Assembly (NCBI RefSeq): GCF_008831285.2
Contig: NW_022204507.1
Location: 2,110,001-2,174,000 of the forward strand
Direction of reading: 5' to 3'
Source of the DNA: Nymphaea colorata
Lineage: Eukaryota > Streptophyta > Magnoliopsida > Nymphaeales > Nymphaeaceae
Length of the DNA: 64,000 nt
The position numbers were made by a program, and so were the translations under genes. Shown here one piece after another: positions 36,850 to 49,830 of this stretch (positions within the stretch are counted from its first letter, which is position 1; each line of letters opens with the position of its first letter). A model generated the notes under the pieces. It worked only from the letters and a program-made list of their open reading frames with translations, searched no databases and had not been told where the DNA came from.

Positions 36850-37424
36850 CCCACTTTGCTGCCCAAACATTCATTAGAGACCTCAATTCTGTCTGATCTT
36901 TCTTAAACACTCCTCCATTTTCTACTCCATCTTTGTTTACTTTCTAGCAATCTGCTTAGGCGTCTTTTTCATGCCTTATTTTTGCTAGTAACCACTACTT
37001 TTTCAACTCCCAACTTGGTATTATTCAGCACCCACTGTAAAAGCTCCATTTTTGCCAAGTCATTACTTGCATCAAGCTCCTCACTATGAATCATCACTTC
37101 CAAGCTTAAATGAGACTCCAAAACCACAACTTCCCTTTCGTTAAGATTATTCTTAACCACAGTGATACTCAAGCTCTACTCCCTAATCAACGACAATTTG
37201 GAATCATGGCAGATCAAATTTGTTTGGCTCCAAATCAGTAACAACAACCTCCATTTTTCCTGCAATAGGCTAGCTTTGAAGTTATATAATCAATCTTGCC
37301 AAACGATCAAATTTAATTTGTCAATTTTACTGTCCTTCATCCTATCATGCATCAACATGTTCCTAGCCCACCATAGATGCCAAACCACCATATGAAAGAC
37401 AACCCTCCAGCATCAGTTCTGCCA
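36850..37424 (-). pseudogene. C-terminal tail of LINE ORF2
   Basis: A WHLWWARN-like motif directly follows the zinc-finger region near 37,400, as in plant L1 ORF2. Beyond it the frame is open at 37,172-36,969 with no recognised domain. I see no RNase H motif. Confidence 0.5.
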
Positions 37425-37970
37425 CTAAGCACTCAAATCTACCTTATGCCAAGCAAGAAACTCCAATTTAACTCTCTGCCAAGGAATTCTTCTTTTATCA
37501 AACTTCCTCACAATATTTCCACACCTTAGCTGCTTTAGGGAATTTGATAAGTGATTGATACTTTCTTCCTCTCTCATGCAGGGAACACATCTACTCACAA
37601 GGCTGAACCCCATCTTCTTTATTCTATTTTGGGTAAGCAGCTTTTTCTCACATGCAATATAAACATGCCATGGCACTCTAGTTGGAATCCATTCCTTCCA
37701 TACATCTTTTCCCCAAACCTCATTGCTGCCCTGCTTCCTCGATTGCTCCCAAATGTTCACAGCTTTGAAAGCCTATCTTTCGCTATCCTTCCATAATAGA
37801 GCATATTTCCCCTCCTTAAGAATATTGCCTAGTTTCTGCCTCATACCTAGCTCCCTCGCCTTCTGCAACATTACAGGCTTCCTCCTATACATAGGTACAT
37901 AATCTTCACTCTCTAACCTTTCAAGCACTCCATTTATCCTATCAGAACTTGATTTGATTCCCTCACCCAA
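37425..37970 (-). pseudogene. zf-RVT region of LINE ORF2
   Basis: Piece 37,760-37,425 reads VWKEWIPTRVPWHVYIACEK, then LLTQNRIKKMGF and a CVPCMREEESINHL-type Cys/His cluster. This is the zf-RVT zinc-binding region found after plant LINE reverse transcriptases. Piece 37,970-37,773 is the linker before it. Confidence 0.8.
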
Positions 37971-39400
37971 CTCCCCACTTGATCAAATCCCTAACTCTCG
38001 ACCAGTCTCTACCCATACTAGCCCACCCCCATGACCCTTTCCAAGGCATATTCAAGGTTCAGAAGCTCCAATGATTACTCAAATACCTTGTTTGAAGCCA
38101 CTTCCAAACCATAACTTCTTGGTTGACCACCTTTCATAGTCTACTAGATAGAAGGGTTTCATTCCAATCTTTCATGGGACAAAGGCCTATACGCCCTCCT
38201 CCTTAGGTCTGAATAATACCTCCCACCTTATCAAATGGATCTTTCTCTTCGCATTGAGATCTTCATCTGACAAGAAGGCAGACATAATTTTTTCCATTCG
38301 ATAGAGGCTCCCTTTAGGAAACAAAAACGCTTGCATCCAATAGTTGGTGATTGATGCCACTTTTGGTAGACACCGCCGGCCAAGGCGCTGCCGAGGCTTA
38401 ATCAAACACATCCTACCACTATAAGACAACAACATACATTCTATAGAGCATGTTTCTTCTCGAACTTCAACACTAATTCAGAACAGTCCTCCTCTTCAAC
38501 TGCATCTACCGTCAAAGGAACTCCTAGTAACACATTGGCAAACACCCCAGCTTCCACCCCAAAATACCTTTCAAGATTTCTTCTTTCCCCCTATCAACAT
38601 TAAAGGTTTGGAGTGTGGACTTCAAGTTGTTAACCTGCAGGCCTGACCTTCTTTCCACCTCAGCCAGGAATGCCTTAATCCCTTTTAATGAGGGAATGTG
38701 GCTCTACTAAAGATATTACATCATTTGCAAACATGAGGTTTCCATTCCCTTCCTTTAGAAAAGAAATGCATGGAGCAAGAAATTTACATCTTCTCATCAT
38801 AACTTTCATTGCACATGCCATGATTTCCATGACAACTATAAACAAATAGGGTGACAAAGAGTCTCCTTCTTGAAGACCCCTTTTTCTATAGAACCGCCTC
38901 CCTTCTTTTCTATTAACAAAAACTGAAAAGAAAACCATGTGTACACACTTCATGATAAGATTCACCTAGCTTGAATGGAATCCCAGTTCAATCAAAGATT
39001 TCTCCAAGAAAATCCATGAGACCCGATCATAAGCTTTGGATAAATCCATTTTAAGGACAACAACCTCTTTCTTTCTCCCATTAAACCAATTCATTATCTC
39101 TTGAGTCAAGAAAATTTGGTCATCGATCGTTCTCCCCTTAACAAAAGCATCCTGATTTTATCCAATTATGCGAATCAACAAATCTTTTATTCTATTCAAA
39201 ATTACTTTTGAGATGATCTTATACAGGCTATTACACAAAGCAATAGGCCTAAATCCTCCACCTTCTCTGCCCGTCAAACTGAGCCATATCATGAGATTAA
39301 TACAGTTTATATCTTGAACAATCTTCCCTGATTTGAAGAAATACATGGCCCTTCAAACATCATTACCTATCGAGGTCCACATAGACTGATAGAAGAAATT
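37971..39400 (-). pseudogene. Reverse transcriptase of LINE ORF2, active site damaged
   Basis: Recognisable blocks are FRPIALCNSLYKIISKVILN (39,250 area), QDAFVKGRTIDDQIF, KMDLSKAYDRVSW (first catalytic Asp intact), GLQEGDSLSPYLFIVVME, and LMFANDVISL where relatives have (F/Y)ADD. The second Asp box therefore reads FAND. The thumb-like block follows at 38,435-38,187 (LSYSGRMCLIKPRQ, then LIRWEVLFRPKEEG). Several stops separate the blocks. Confidence 0.88.
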
Positions 39401-39999
39401 GAGAAAGTTGCCCGATCCTGCAACACTTTCCTTGTCAAGACTTCTGACCACCATCCATATTTCCTCCTTAAAAACTAACTTTAGGAGTTAGACAAATCTC
39501 TTCCTTGGTCACTTTTTCACCATCCCCACATCCCTCGAACAGGCAATCATTTGCTCCATCATGATTAACAAACATTCACAATAGATGGAAACTGCCTCTA
39601 GGATTTGATCCTCCTCTTATATGCAACTACCATTCACCACCAACTTAGAGATATAGTTTTTCTGTCTTCTCCCTCTAGCTATTGCCTGAAAATATAATGT
39701 ATTTTTGTCCCCCTCTCGAAGCCATCTCACTTTTGATCTATCTGTTCATGCAGCCTCATCTAGGTACATGTATTTTTTTAAAAGTCATCTCGCTTCCAGC
39801 TCCTCCTTTATCTTCTCACTATTACCTTGCTCAACCTCTGCCTAAAGAGTGCCAAGTCTACCCTATAAGTTTGATATATTCTTATCTAGCCTACCAAACC
39901 CTCTTTTATTTCACCCATGAGGCCTTCTTTTCACTGCATCTAGTTTTTGTAATACTTGGAGCATTGGGCATCCTACACATTTTAAATTCTAGTTTTCTT

Positions 40000-40752
40000 T
40001 AATAATAGTCTTACCTTCCTCAAGTAGGATCCATGGCTTAAAGAACTGAAATCTTCTATATCTTTACTTTGACTACCTGTCAGAAGTGGCCCTTGTTAGG
40101 CACCTCATGCTAAAACTCCAATCTCCTTGTTCCACCCACATCCTGTTACAAAAACCCAGCCTAATTTGCAGAAAATTCTACCTTCTCGACCAAGCAGATT
40201 AGACCATATATAGGCTAACTCAGAGGTGCTAATTTCCTTCAGGCCACAACACCCAATAAAGGAGTTAAAGGCTCTAGAAGAATTCAAATCCAGCACATGT
40301 CCTGCTTTATTTGTAGGAAACCTCATTGCATTAAAGTTTCCAGCAATAATCTACCATCTTTCTTCTTTCAAGAGAACATCTTCTAGTTTAAGTAATGAGC
40401 ACAATCTATAATTTTTATGAGTAGATAGGTGCACTTCAGCTGCCAAAATGCACTGATCGGCAGCCCTCACTCTGAACTTCCCCACATCCACCATCGAGGT
40501 ACTATCCATCTCTCCACTACAACTTTATCAGTCCCCAGAAGCATGAAACACGTCCAACAACCTCTGCATATTCTGCATTAGAGGCCCAGTTCAGTTCATC
40601 GCATGTCGAGCAATCATCATGAGCGCCCAATCTCTAGCCATAGTGTTGAGTAAGAAACATATCTCTGGCTTCTCTCCCATCATTAGATCCTTGAGTTCCA
40701 TTCATGGAATTGCTTCAGCTACTCCCCTCACATTCCAAGCAACAATCTTCAT
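40000..40752 (-). pseudogene. Endonuclease domain of LINE ORF2
   Basis: The ORF2 start reads MKIVAWNVRGVAEAIP, which is the opening of the exonuclease-endonuclease-phosphatase fold (WNVRG). The later motif IIAGNFNAMRFPTNKAGH stands where active relatives have GDFN, so the catalytic Asp is now Asn. In-frame stops occur after both motifs. This enzyme would have nicked target DNA for retrotransposition. Confidence 0.82.
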
Positions 40753-41166
40753 CTAAACTGAGATGCAACGGGCCCAATCAAGCCCACTTTCTCGTTCTCA
40801 CTTCCCTGTATTCCAGGGTCATTCTCTTTATCACTCATGCTCTAGTCACCTCCTTTATTCAGATTCTTTTTCATCTGCCTACTCGTTGTAATCCAACTTT
40901 CCTGTTCTTCTTGTGACCTGCTCATAGTGATCACTATGGGCGTAGAGATATCCTTGCTTTTATTTGTTGGCTACTCCCTCTTAGATGTCCCTTTCCTTTG
41001 CCTGCCTTCATCACCATACCTCCTACCCCATTTGTTTTAGTCACTTTCTCATTCACCTTTGTTGTCCTTATGTTACTAGTATAAAAGTAAAATCCAAGGG
41101 AAGTGCCTTATCCATATGATCTTTCTTAAAATTTCAACGAGCAAAAGGATTGCAAGAAATTAGAAT

Positions 41167-41916
41167 TAAAGTTGTGCCTTTAGCCCCTGACTGTGGAAGC
41201 TTTGCTATGGAGCAGGACTATTCCTTTCCACTGAGGAGCAGGAATATTCCTTTCCATTCTTGGCACATCACTCACTACGCTCTTGACTTGGTCATTTAGA
41301 ACTCTATTTCCAATAGGCGCTTCCCCCTTCACCATGTCGTCTTTCCTAACATCCCTAGTTCGGTCCTTATACCCCCTGACCATCCTCAGTTTTTCCGTTA
41401 CGGCAATTAGCATCAGTGTGAATGAGAGCTTCATAGCAATGGCAGTATGCCAGTTGCATTTCATATTCAATGTCCACCATCAAGGTTTTCTCTTCTTCCA
41501 GGCTAATCTTCACCCTAGAAATGGGGAAGAATCCAATTGAAACTTCTACCACTATTCTCGCATGCCCCCCAAATTTTAATGCAGGTGTCAGCTTCTATAA
41601 ACTCTCCATGCATGGCCTTAGCAACCCCTCAGAAGGTGTAGTCGCTCCATAGCACGGCTGGCAATCCAGTTAATCTCACCCAAATCAAAACTCTTTCCTC
41701 CTCAAAAATTTTCATCTCTATTCTTGACACCTACCAACTCTCAATAAAAAAAAGCACACCTCCTCAAAACCCTTTGTAATTCTTCCTCATAGTCAACCTA
41801 GTCAGAAAATGCCCATTTCCAGCAATGGAAAATCTTGGGCCAGCGATTCCACTCAACTACTTTCGAAGACTTTCAAAGATAAATTGGTACTCTGATCCCT
41901 GCTGAGTGTGCCCTCT
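41167..41916 (-). pseudogene. LINE ORF1, downstream part (DUF4283 and zinc knuckle)
   Basis: A frame near 41,720-41,620 reads LIWVRLTGLPAVLWS, then GVAKAMHGEFIEADTC, the typical DUF4283 end of plant LINE ORF1. A neighbouring frame at 41,552-41,430 has VSIGFFPISRVKISLEEEK and a degenerate knuckle CHCYEALIHTDANC, where the second Cys of CX2CX4HX4C is Tyr. Frame changes are present. Confidence 0.75.
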
Positions 41917-44900
41917 TGATACGGTCCAACCTAGGACCATGCCGGGGCTGGCCGAGGACGTGGTCGAGAGTAGCCATCGTGGGCCGGGGGGGGGGGTGGG
42001 GAGCCCGCCTTGCAACAATTTAAGGCCAACCAATGCATTATTGACCTATGTTTGGGTCAAGAGGGTGGTGCAGATCAAGGCCTTAACAATCAAAAGGAGG
42101 TTAATCCAGATCTTGGAGTTGGAGCAGAGGGTGGTGAGGGTGGAAATTGCAACCGCTCTAAGACATGGAATTGGAATGGAACACCAACACTAGGGCATGA
42201 CTTCTTCAAGCAAAGGCCAAGGCGATGGACTAACCTTGGTTTAGTTCAAGTCCACCTAGGTGTTGAGTCTAGACCCAAGCGGTTAGGGCCGGTCTAGGAC
42301 GAACTTAGGCAGGTTGGATGACCAAAACAATGCCCCAAATCACACGGGTAGGGGAGGTCATGCTATTAGGTTCGAGACAATTTGAGTCTCGTTTTGCTTT
42401 TGCAACTTTGCTTATGCACATATTTGATTTTGCATTTGCTTTTCGCAATTTGATTTAAGAGAATGGATCGGTTGAATTGTTTGAGAACCGAATTGATCCA
42501 AGACTATAAGTACTTTGTAATTAGTTGATTTGGGATGGAATAAAGAAGAATTCAGTTCATTTGACAATTGTCTCTCTCTCTCCTCACGTCTCTCTCTCCC
42601 TCTTGTGCACTCTCTTTCTCTCCTTCACCCTCATCAAGAGCTGGCCTTGACTGGTTTTCTTTCCTCACGCAAGTCTCTCTACAACTGGTGGCCAATCTTC
42701 TTCCTCTCCTTAGTTTCTTGATCTCTTCCTCATCCACTCGACCAACGGAATTGGTGGCTAGAAGATCAAGGTGAGTTCCGGCATATTGCGACTTCAACAG
42801 CCCACGTTTTCCCCAATGCAATTCATGGCAATCTAGGTGCAGCCTTCATCAAACACAAGTGGAGGTTAGAGGCCAGATTAGTCTAAGGGAAGGCTATTCT
42901 CATCCAAGGCGATGAGGGTGATTGTGGCATGCGACAAACATTCACAAACTCAAAGGTTAGTGAGTGATTTCTTTTGGTGAAAGTGTGCAACGTCGTTGGA
43001 TTGTTTTAAAGTTAGGTTCGGCAAAGGTACATTGAGTTCACTCCCTAGGCGACATCCCTAGAGTTTGAGCAGCAATTTCCATGATTGAAACTGGTTTTAA
43101 ACCTCTCCTTATGAGTCACAAGCAATCCTTAGAATAATCGTATTCTTACTTGAGAGTTGGAAGCAATTCTACCGGCAAAAATCCAATGAAAATAACAAGT
43201 TCAAGCCACGGTTTGGGCCTGTTTTTCACGCTGGAAAACAACAAGATAACAGGAAGAAAAAACATTGAAAAGGGCGTCAAAAAAGTGACGAAAATAGAAA
43301 AGTATCATCACGCAAGAAAAAGAAAGAAATCAGGAAATTTTGGTGAAGTTTGGAGTCAATTTGGTGAAGTTCTAGTGCTCACGGAATTCTGAAATTCCGG
43401 CGAACACTGCCACTATTCCGGTGACCTCTGCTATTTTTCCGGCGTATATTTGGTCAAATTTGGCAGAGGACAAGTTAGCCCTTGAACTAGCAAATGATCA
43501 TCCACATTTGGTGAGAGCAAAGTGGAAAAACATGCGGTTTAGTTGAAGGCTCGCCTAGGGTTTCATCTCCTTAGTTGCCGGTGCACATTTGGTTCAAACG
43601 GCTGCCAATCCTCACATTTAGTAAGTGGAATTCATCTTTGACTGTGTGGACTTGCAGCCATCCATCAGGGACACGTGGCACCATCCTAGGACGTGTGACA
43701 TCCAGCTGGACCAGTGCATCTAGTCCTTCCACATTTGTTGGCAATTGTGCGCCATTTCCAGCCTACATTTGAGGATCCATTAGAGCAAGACTCCTTGCAT
43801 TTTAGGAAACCTTGACCCCACACCGACCATTTGGCTTATCCTCCATCTTGTTCGCACCCTAAACAAGATAGCAGCCCCAACATTTAGGAACAGCCCCTCC
43901 TTCACTCGCCACACCTTAGCCCCACGTTAACAACATTTTATCCACTAGACCTACCCTTCCTTAAAAGTAGGAGATCGCATTTAATCCACCTCCTCACATA
44001 CCCTAGCTTTCGTACATTAGGTCTCCTAAACCTATTCTACCATTTCCCCACGCCTTTTCCCATTTCTATTTCCCTTCTCCATTTCCATTTCCATTTCCAT
44101 TTGCTTTAGGTGTACCCGATCTAGTCTAGTCAATCCGACTTGACTTGGTCCAACCCTACCCAAGCCTAGGCACTCTCTACCGAGCTTAGTCTTAGGTTAG
44201 CTCACCTATACCTAGTCTACCTGAGTTAACCTAAACCTATCAGTCCTTCACTTAGGCAACCACAGCCCTATCTCACCAAGGCAGACCACATACTCCCTTG
44301 CAGCCTTGGCCCATCTCGTGGTTGGAAGGTCTTCATCGGCAGCTCACTTCCTAGCTGCCGCACTTGGCCAGGAGGGCCAAGTCTTCATCCTCACTCTCGG
44401 CCAGGTGAGCTGGGATCTATATCACCTTCAGCAACTTTCTTGGACTTTATTTGGAGGTCACTAGCAGCAGGAGGCTGCCTTCATTCTCACCCCTTTCAGC
44501 CATCTTGAACAGCGAGTTACTCCCATTGCTTGAGGTCTTGGAGGTCACGGGTGCTTGGAGGCATTCTTCATCCTTGGCATCAACAGGTGGATCATCTTCA
44601 CTCTGGACTTCTCATACATGTCGCTGCATTACCCGGGGGTTGGCGTTCACCCCGGGCTTACTTGCCAATCATAGCCAAGCTTGACTTGGCCGGTAATGAT
44701 TCTAAACCCCCTATAGATTCGTGGGAAGGTTGTTCATTACGTCTTTGCTCGGCTTCGGCCTCTACTCTTTCTTGTGGTACCTCGGAGGCTCTTGGCTTAA
44801 GACACGACCACTAAAGAGTTAGCCTTCCTATTGGGTTATTGGGTGTGGATTGCACAATTAGGCATGGTTTGTTATGGTTTGATGAGTGAGTTGTGAGAGC

Positions 44901-45144
44901 AATTGATGTATCACGTGCGCTCTTGTACTGGCCTCTTACACTTTAGTTCTTGTAGTAGGATTTGCTTGGATTTGGGTAACCTCACTTGTATCGTTTGTCC
45001 TATAGGGTTTTTGCACTTCAGGCCGGGTAGTGTCTTTGTGATTAATCTGTTCTAGGTTCAATTCTAGGCTCCTCCGAGTGATCTTGGGGATAGGTTCGGC
45101 AGTCTGGATTGGGTTTTGATCGACAGTAAGGTTAGATCCTATCA
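41917..45144 (+). mobile_element. TG...CA element inserted in the LINE, probable solo LTR
   Basis: It starts TGATACGGTCCAACCT and ends AGGTTAGATCCTATCA. Reverse complementing the end gives a 13-of-16 match with the start. The flanks are CCTCT (left) and CCTCC (right), a near 5-bp target duplication, and LINE ORF1 resumes on both sides. Inside, CTATAAGTAC (about 42,503) and GGAATAAAGAAG (about 42,536) look like an LTR promoter and polyadenylation signal on the plus strand. No internal gag-pol and no second copy of its ends is present, so a 3.2-kb solo LTR is the simplest reading. A DNA element is an alternative. Confidence 0.6.
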
Positions 45145-45491
45145 CCTCCCGTCAAGCCCGCCACTGCAGCAAACTCAAATGGCTTTTGCATTTGGGGCAA
45201 GAACATTAGGATGGATCTTAATCACTAGGCAATCTGAGGAAAACTCAATCTCCATGTTAGGAACTCCTTTCACCACCACATTTTCCAATCGTTCAACCAT
45301 TTCCACCCACAACCTCCCTGACCCTTGCACTTCTTGCTATCGATGCGACCGGGTCTCATCCTCCATCGCAATATCCTTTGTGCTCTCCCTTGGATCATCT
45401 CCTGCATCCTCATCAAGCCCTAGGTCCATCGCTTCCTGCTCCTCCACTCTCCCTCGCTCCATTGCTCTCCTCTCTCCCTCACTTCATCATT
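45145..45491 (-). pseudogene. LINE ORF1, upstream part
   Basis: A frame opens near 45,491 with an acidic, Glu/Asp-rich stretch. After one in-frame stop near 45,340 it continues with RLWVEMVERLENVVVKGVPN and then CLVIKIHPNVL. It resembles the N-terminal part of plant LINE ORF1, and it is joined in the expected order to 41,916 once the insertion is removed. The 5' end of the LINE beyond this is not defined. Confidence 0.55.
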
Positions 45492-47438
45492 AGGTGGATT
45501 TAGAGAGAGTCCATAAGCTTACCCGAGTTAAAACCAAAGTCATCGACACACATGGTAGGCCATATTCTAGGCTTACACATAGGTTGGTTTCAATAGAACT
45601 CATGTCCCTAGGTGGGGCCTACTGACTTAATTGCATTAGTTTGATTAACCTAAGATAAAGGTGAATCCTAACCTAATGTTATTTAATGTTAGTTAACTAA
45701 GTGATAAAACCTAATTGGTAAAAATAAAAACCCTAGAGTAGCTCTACAACATCTAAAATGGAAGACCTATATCAATGTGGGTCCGATAAGAGGGTATTAC
45801 ATTTGGATGAAGAAAAGAAAGAGAATTAAACGGGGAGAGAAAGAGAAAAGGCAGGAGGAGGAATATGAGAGAGAAGAGGTAGAGAGGAGAAAAAAGGAGA
45901 GAGATGAGATGACACTATGAGGCCCAATATCCTAATGCTAAATCTCTAACTAAATGCAAAATAGATGCAGTACAATATACACATATGAAAGCAAAGGCAG
46001 CCTAATATGTTAATATAAAACCTAATTGATCTAATGTGGGGCCCAAAGAGGATGCTGACATCTAGATTCAAAGGAATTTGAGAAACACAAGTTATTTCTT
46101 TGGGGCCCACATGGTCTCTATTGTATATAAACTCTAATATGAAAATTCCCTCCAAAACAATTATGAAGCACTGACGCTCTTTTAGTGTTGGAACTTGTAA
46201 GCTCCGAAGCAAAAAGTGTGTCGCCATTGGCTTCGGTGTAAGCCTCATTGCTGCTTTAACTTCAACAATTTCTACCACGTCAGTGGTAATACACTCACTT
46301 TTTTTTTCTCATTGGTGGTAGTAGTGACACCTTTTCTTCACATCAGAACTTCATAAGCTTCAACGAACCCAATCACGCCGTTAATAGTACCAATGACATC
46401 TTATTGTGTCAAACCTTTACACAACAATGGGAGAAAGTGGCATCGCTACTACAACTTTAGCAAATGCAACCATGTCGATGTACTAAGGCATTGCAGATGC
46501 TTTTCCTTAACATTGAATCTTGACAAAATGGAGCAATTCAATGTTGGAACTGATATATATATATATATATAAGGAAAGAGAAAGAGAGAGAGAGAGAGAA
46601 TAAAAAAATAATTAACATTTTATATTATCAAAAAGATATTTTTTACACAAAGAAAAATTACACAAAAAGTCTGACCATTTTAGTTACATCACAAAAAAAA
46701 AGTTGCGATTACACAAAATGGTGGACCTGATAGAAGCTGTATCGTTGAACCGAGGTGCATGTTCTAGCCCTTCCAGGATATGAAAATATGATGACATATT
46801 AAAGCAGCATCTGTGTGCTAGTTCCTGCATTTGGTTTTTAAGCATGGCTCAAGAAAGTAATCCTAATGACAAAAAAGGAGGCGTAATAATGCATAATAAT
46901 GCACAAACATGGAATATAGAAAAATAAAAATAAAAGCATCAATGGCAAAACACTGACTAAGTGAAATATCTCACATCTTGCTTTTCCCAATGAATTTAAA
47001 GCCACTTCCATAATAAATCATCTTCAGGATATGCTGCCTACCAAAAATGGATATCGACCTAATCGTGGGTGACAACTCATAAGGAAAAGAAGAAAGCAAA
47101 AGAAAAATCAGCATATTTCCCAAAGGAGAGGACAAACGTGCTTTCGACTGTAGCTGCAACATGCGAGTCGAAAAAAAACCTTTAAGAACCACATGGTAAT
47201 GAACTTCAATATTTCAAAGGTGGTAGTTGTTGTCAAGCACCTATTTCTTAATGTATGAAATCTAGCAAACAACATAACAAGTAATGCTTCTATTTGCAAA
47301 GAGATTTTCATCTTTAGATACGAGCATAAAATTATTGTGCATAAATATGCTGAATCAAATGGGAAACATTCACTGAACTCAAGAACCTTTTTTTTGCTGG
47401 ATTCACATTCTACTAAAAAGGTTCACAAACCTAACTAA
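45492..47438. other. Intergenic stretch, nothing recognised
   Basis: It has purine-rich GAGAGAGAG sequence at 45,820-45,910 and an AT-AG compound microsatellite at 46,553-46,600. The remainder is AT-rich with no domain-bearing frame that I can name. Confidence 0.4.
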
Positions 47439-48856
47439 CTAGCTTACGAAGGCAAAGATTATCAGCAAAATCATGAAACTCAGATCATCACCCATTTCTC
47501 CCTCAAATCCATCATCTTCATCTTCTGTCTTAAACCCATCCATGTCATCATCATGATCCACCTCATCTTCATTTTGAAGCCATTGTAACCAAACTATTCA
47601 AAAGCAGAAAAGAAAATCAATGAAGTTAAAACAAATTCAAGACATTGGCCTTTTGACAATGCGAATGTGTCATACTAAACCATCTTTAATACGATGAACC
47701 ATGAAACTATGATGCATCACCTGCAACGGTGCAACCTATTCTTTGTAAGCAACATGCAGATCAAGGGTTGTTATAAAGTTGTATCCTATGGATCCATCTG
47801 GTAAATGACCAAGTGGAAGAGAAACAGAAAGAGGAGATGTTAAATCCAGGGGGCAAACCTTCTTATTATGTTCCCTATTGTTATCAAATTGAAGATATTG
47901 AAATGATTAATTGTGCCTTCACCTAAGTAAAGCAAATAAAGGACATCATAGCAAACAACTACCCACCCTAAACACCGGATTATTACACACAACTTAAAGA
48001 ACAGTAACTCAAGCACCAGCCTTTCCTTGTCAAGTATAAAGTAATTATGCTAAACTCGTAGAAATTACAAGAGATGACAAGTGAACAAAATTGGTTATCC
48101 AGAATAAAATACCAAAAGGAACACACATTCATCATACAACACATGAAAAATCCTTAACTTAGATACATATTAGTTACACCATACTCAAATTACTAAATGA
48201 GACAAATACTCGGTCACAAGAACATTGTAGATGGGTCTCAGAATTGTTGCAGCCCTACTGACCATTTAATGCATTATGTATCATTAATTGCCTTGTTTCT
48301 AGGAAACCATCCTAGATACAAAAACTCTTACTGTAGCAGATGAAGTATTTTTATGGAGCCCATTCATTTCATAATAGGTGGCCTTACCATATGTAATCAG
48401 GTGGCAGTTTCTCTGGCGAAGCTAATCATCTTAATTTCCATTATCAGACATGGGTTTGAGTAAATCAAGTGAAAATTCAATATAAGATGATGCAAAATGG
48501 CCGAAGCAGAAGTTAGAATGAACCAATAAAAATAAAGGGTTAGCTTCCATTTGTCAAGTACATGCTGAAAGGATGCTAGTAAAGCAAGGTCTAGAGTTCA
48601 ATACTCAGAAATGACCATGGGAAAAGACTACCTTCTATAAATTTTTCTAATAATTAGGGCCTCATTTTTCATAAAAATTGCCAAACAAGAGTATGAAGTG
48701 AAATTCTATTAACATGATAAATTAAAAATATTGGATGCAAAACAATTCTTCAACATTACCCTCTACCCCATTTTGGTGCATGATTCCAATGTCAATGGGA
48801 GAGATGTGGACACCATCAATTGACATAATAACATCGGTTTTGTTCTTCTTGGGTCA
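47439..48856 (-). pseudogene. Possible fragments of an unidentified split gene
   Basis: Three minus-strand pieces look coding and are bounded by splice-like sites. Piece about 48,856-48,762 reads KTDVIMSIDGVHISPIDIGI and ends at a GT. Piece 47,866-47,736 reads [20 protein letters not shown], then LDLHVAY. Piece about 47,597-47,439 follows an AG and is strongly acidic (NEDEVDHDDDMDGFKTEDED), ending in a hydrophobic tail (FMILLIIFAFVS) and a stop. I do not recognise the protein, and the pieces have not been joined in one consistent frame. Confidence 0.3.
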
Positions 48857-49400
48857 TGTGTGCCGAATCAAGTATGGCAAATTTCCTTATCACTAATTTT
48901 GTTGTTATTTTCCTATGCAATTATGTCTATATATAAGCCAGGTCATGCATGTTTAAATTATCCCAAATCTATCTATATTTGTGGTAATGACAGTAAGCAT
49001 CCAAGCCTATCTAGATAGCTCAGCAGGTTTTCAATTGACAGGCAACTGAATTAAGTGTAATAAGGTGCAAAACAAATACCAGCCAAATTAAATATAACTT
49101 ATATATGAGATCAGTTTCTCAAAAGCAAAAGAAAGACATGGCATAAAGCAAGCTGAGCATTACTACACCAACCATGGTAGTGACATACTGGAAGACAGTG
49201 TACCACCAGCAGCTGTCTGACTTGTCTCGCAGTTGATCTCACCACAAGCAACCACCAAGAAAACTGCTTGCTTGGGTGTTTAGATCCTAAAATGACGAGT
49301 AAATTAGAATTGGAAAACTAGTAACGTGTATCATTAAAGGAAAACAAATCAGAATGACAATTACTAAATCTAATCCTTGCTTCAAAAAGGTATTCCTTTA
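48857..49400. other. Intergenic stretch without a supported gene
   Basis: AT-rich sequence. The last three bases (TTA, 49,398-49,400) form the left target duplication of the element that follows. Confidence 0.5.
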
Positions 49401-49719
49401 GAGGTCGTTTGATGGCCACAGGACACGCAGAACAGGACACGCGTGTCCTGTTTTGTTGATTTTTTCATCAAACGTTGGACATAGGACAGGCTGGACAGGA
49501 CGGACGACTCAACTAGGGTATAAATAATTTTTTGGTTCCATCCTGTTTCGAGCTAACCCTCGGAACAAACAAGACAAAAACTTCGTCTGCCGCCCCCGAC
49601 AACCACGACCCCAACCCGAGCTTTCGATGCCATCTCCTTCTCCTCCACCTCTGCCCCCATCTCCCTTGCCTTTCTCCTCTTCTCCGCCCCCAAGCTGCCT
49701 TTCTCCTCCATCTCCGCCC

Positions 49720-49830
49720 TCGTCTCCGCCCCCGAGCTGCCCCTAGGCCTTCCTGTTTCTCTCCTTCTCCTTGGTCGTCCGAGCTGCCCCTAGCCCTTCT
49801 TATTTCTCTCCTTCTCCTCTGTCTCTGCTG
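49720..49830. repeat. Short C/T-rich tandem repeat, period about 51 bp
   Basis: GAGCTGCCCCTAG-CCTTC followed by TTTCTCTCCTTCTCC occurs twice, near 49,733 and 49,784. It lies in a C/T-rich region that makes a long but compositionally biased open frame. Confidence 0.65.

Larger units (their letters stand above)
36850..45491 (-). mobile_element. L1-type LINE, dead, interrupted by a later insertion
   Basis: Read right to left the order is ORF1 (45,491-45,145 and 41,916 to about 41,167), ORF2 endonuclease (from 40,752), reverse transcriptase (about 39,400-38,000), then a zinc-finger region (37,760-37,425). This is the layout of plant L1 elements. Many stops and frame changes split it. The segment 41,917-45,144 is a separate element inserted in ORF1. 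The 3' end is uncertain. Confidence 0.85.
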
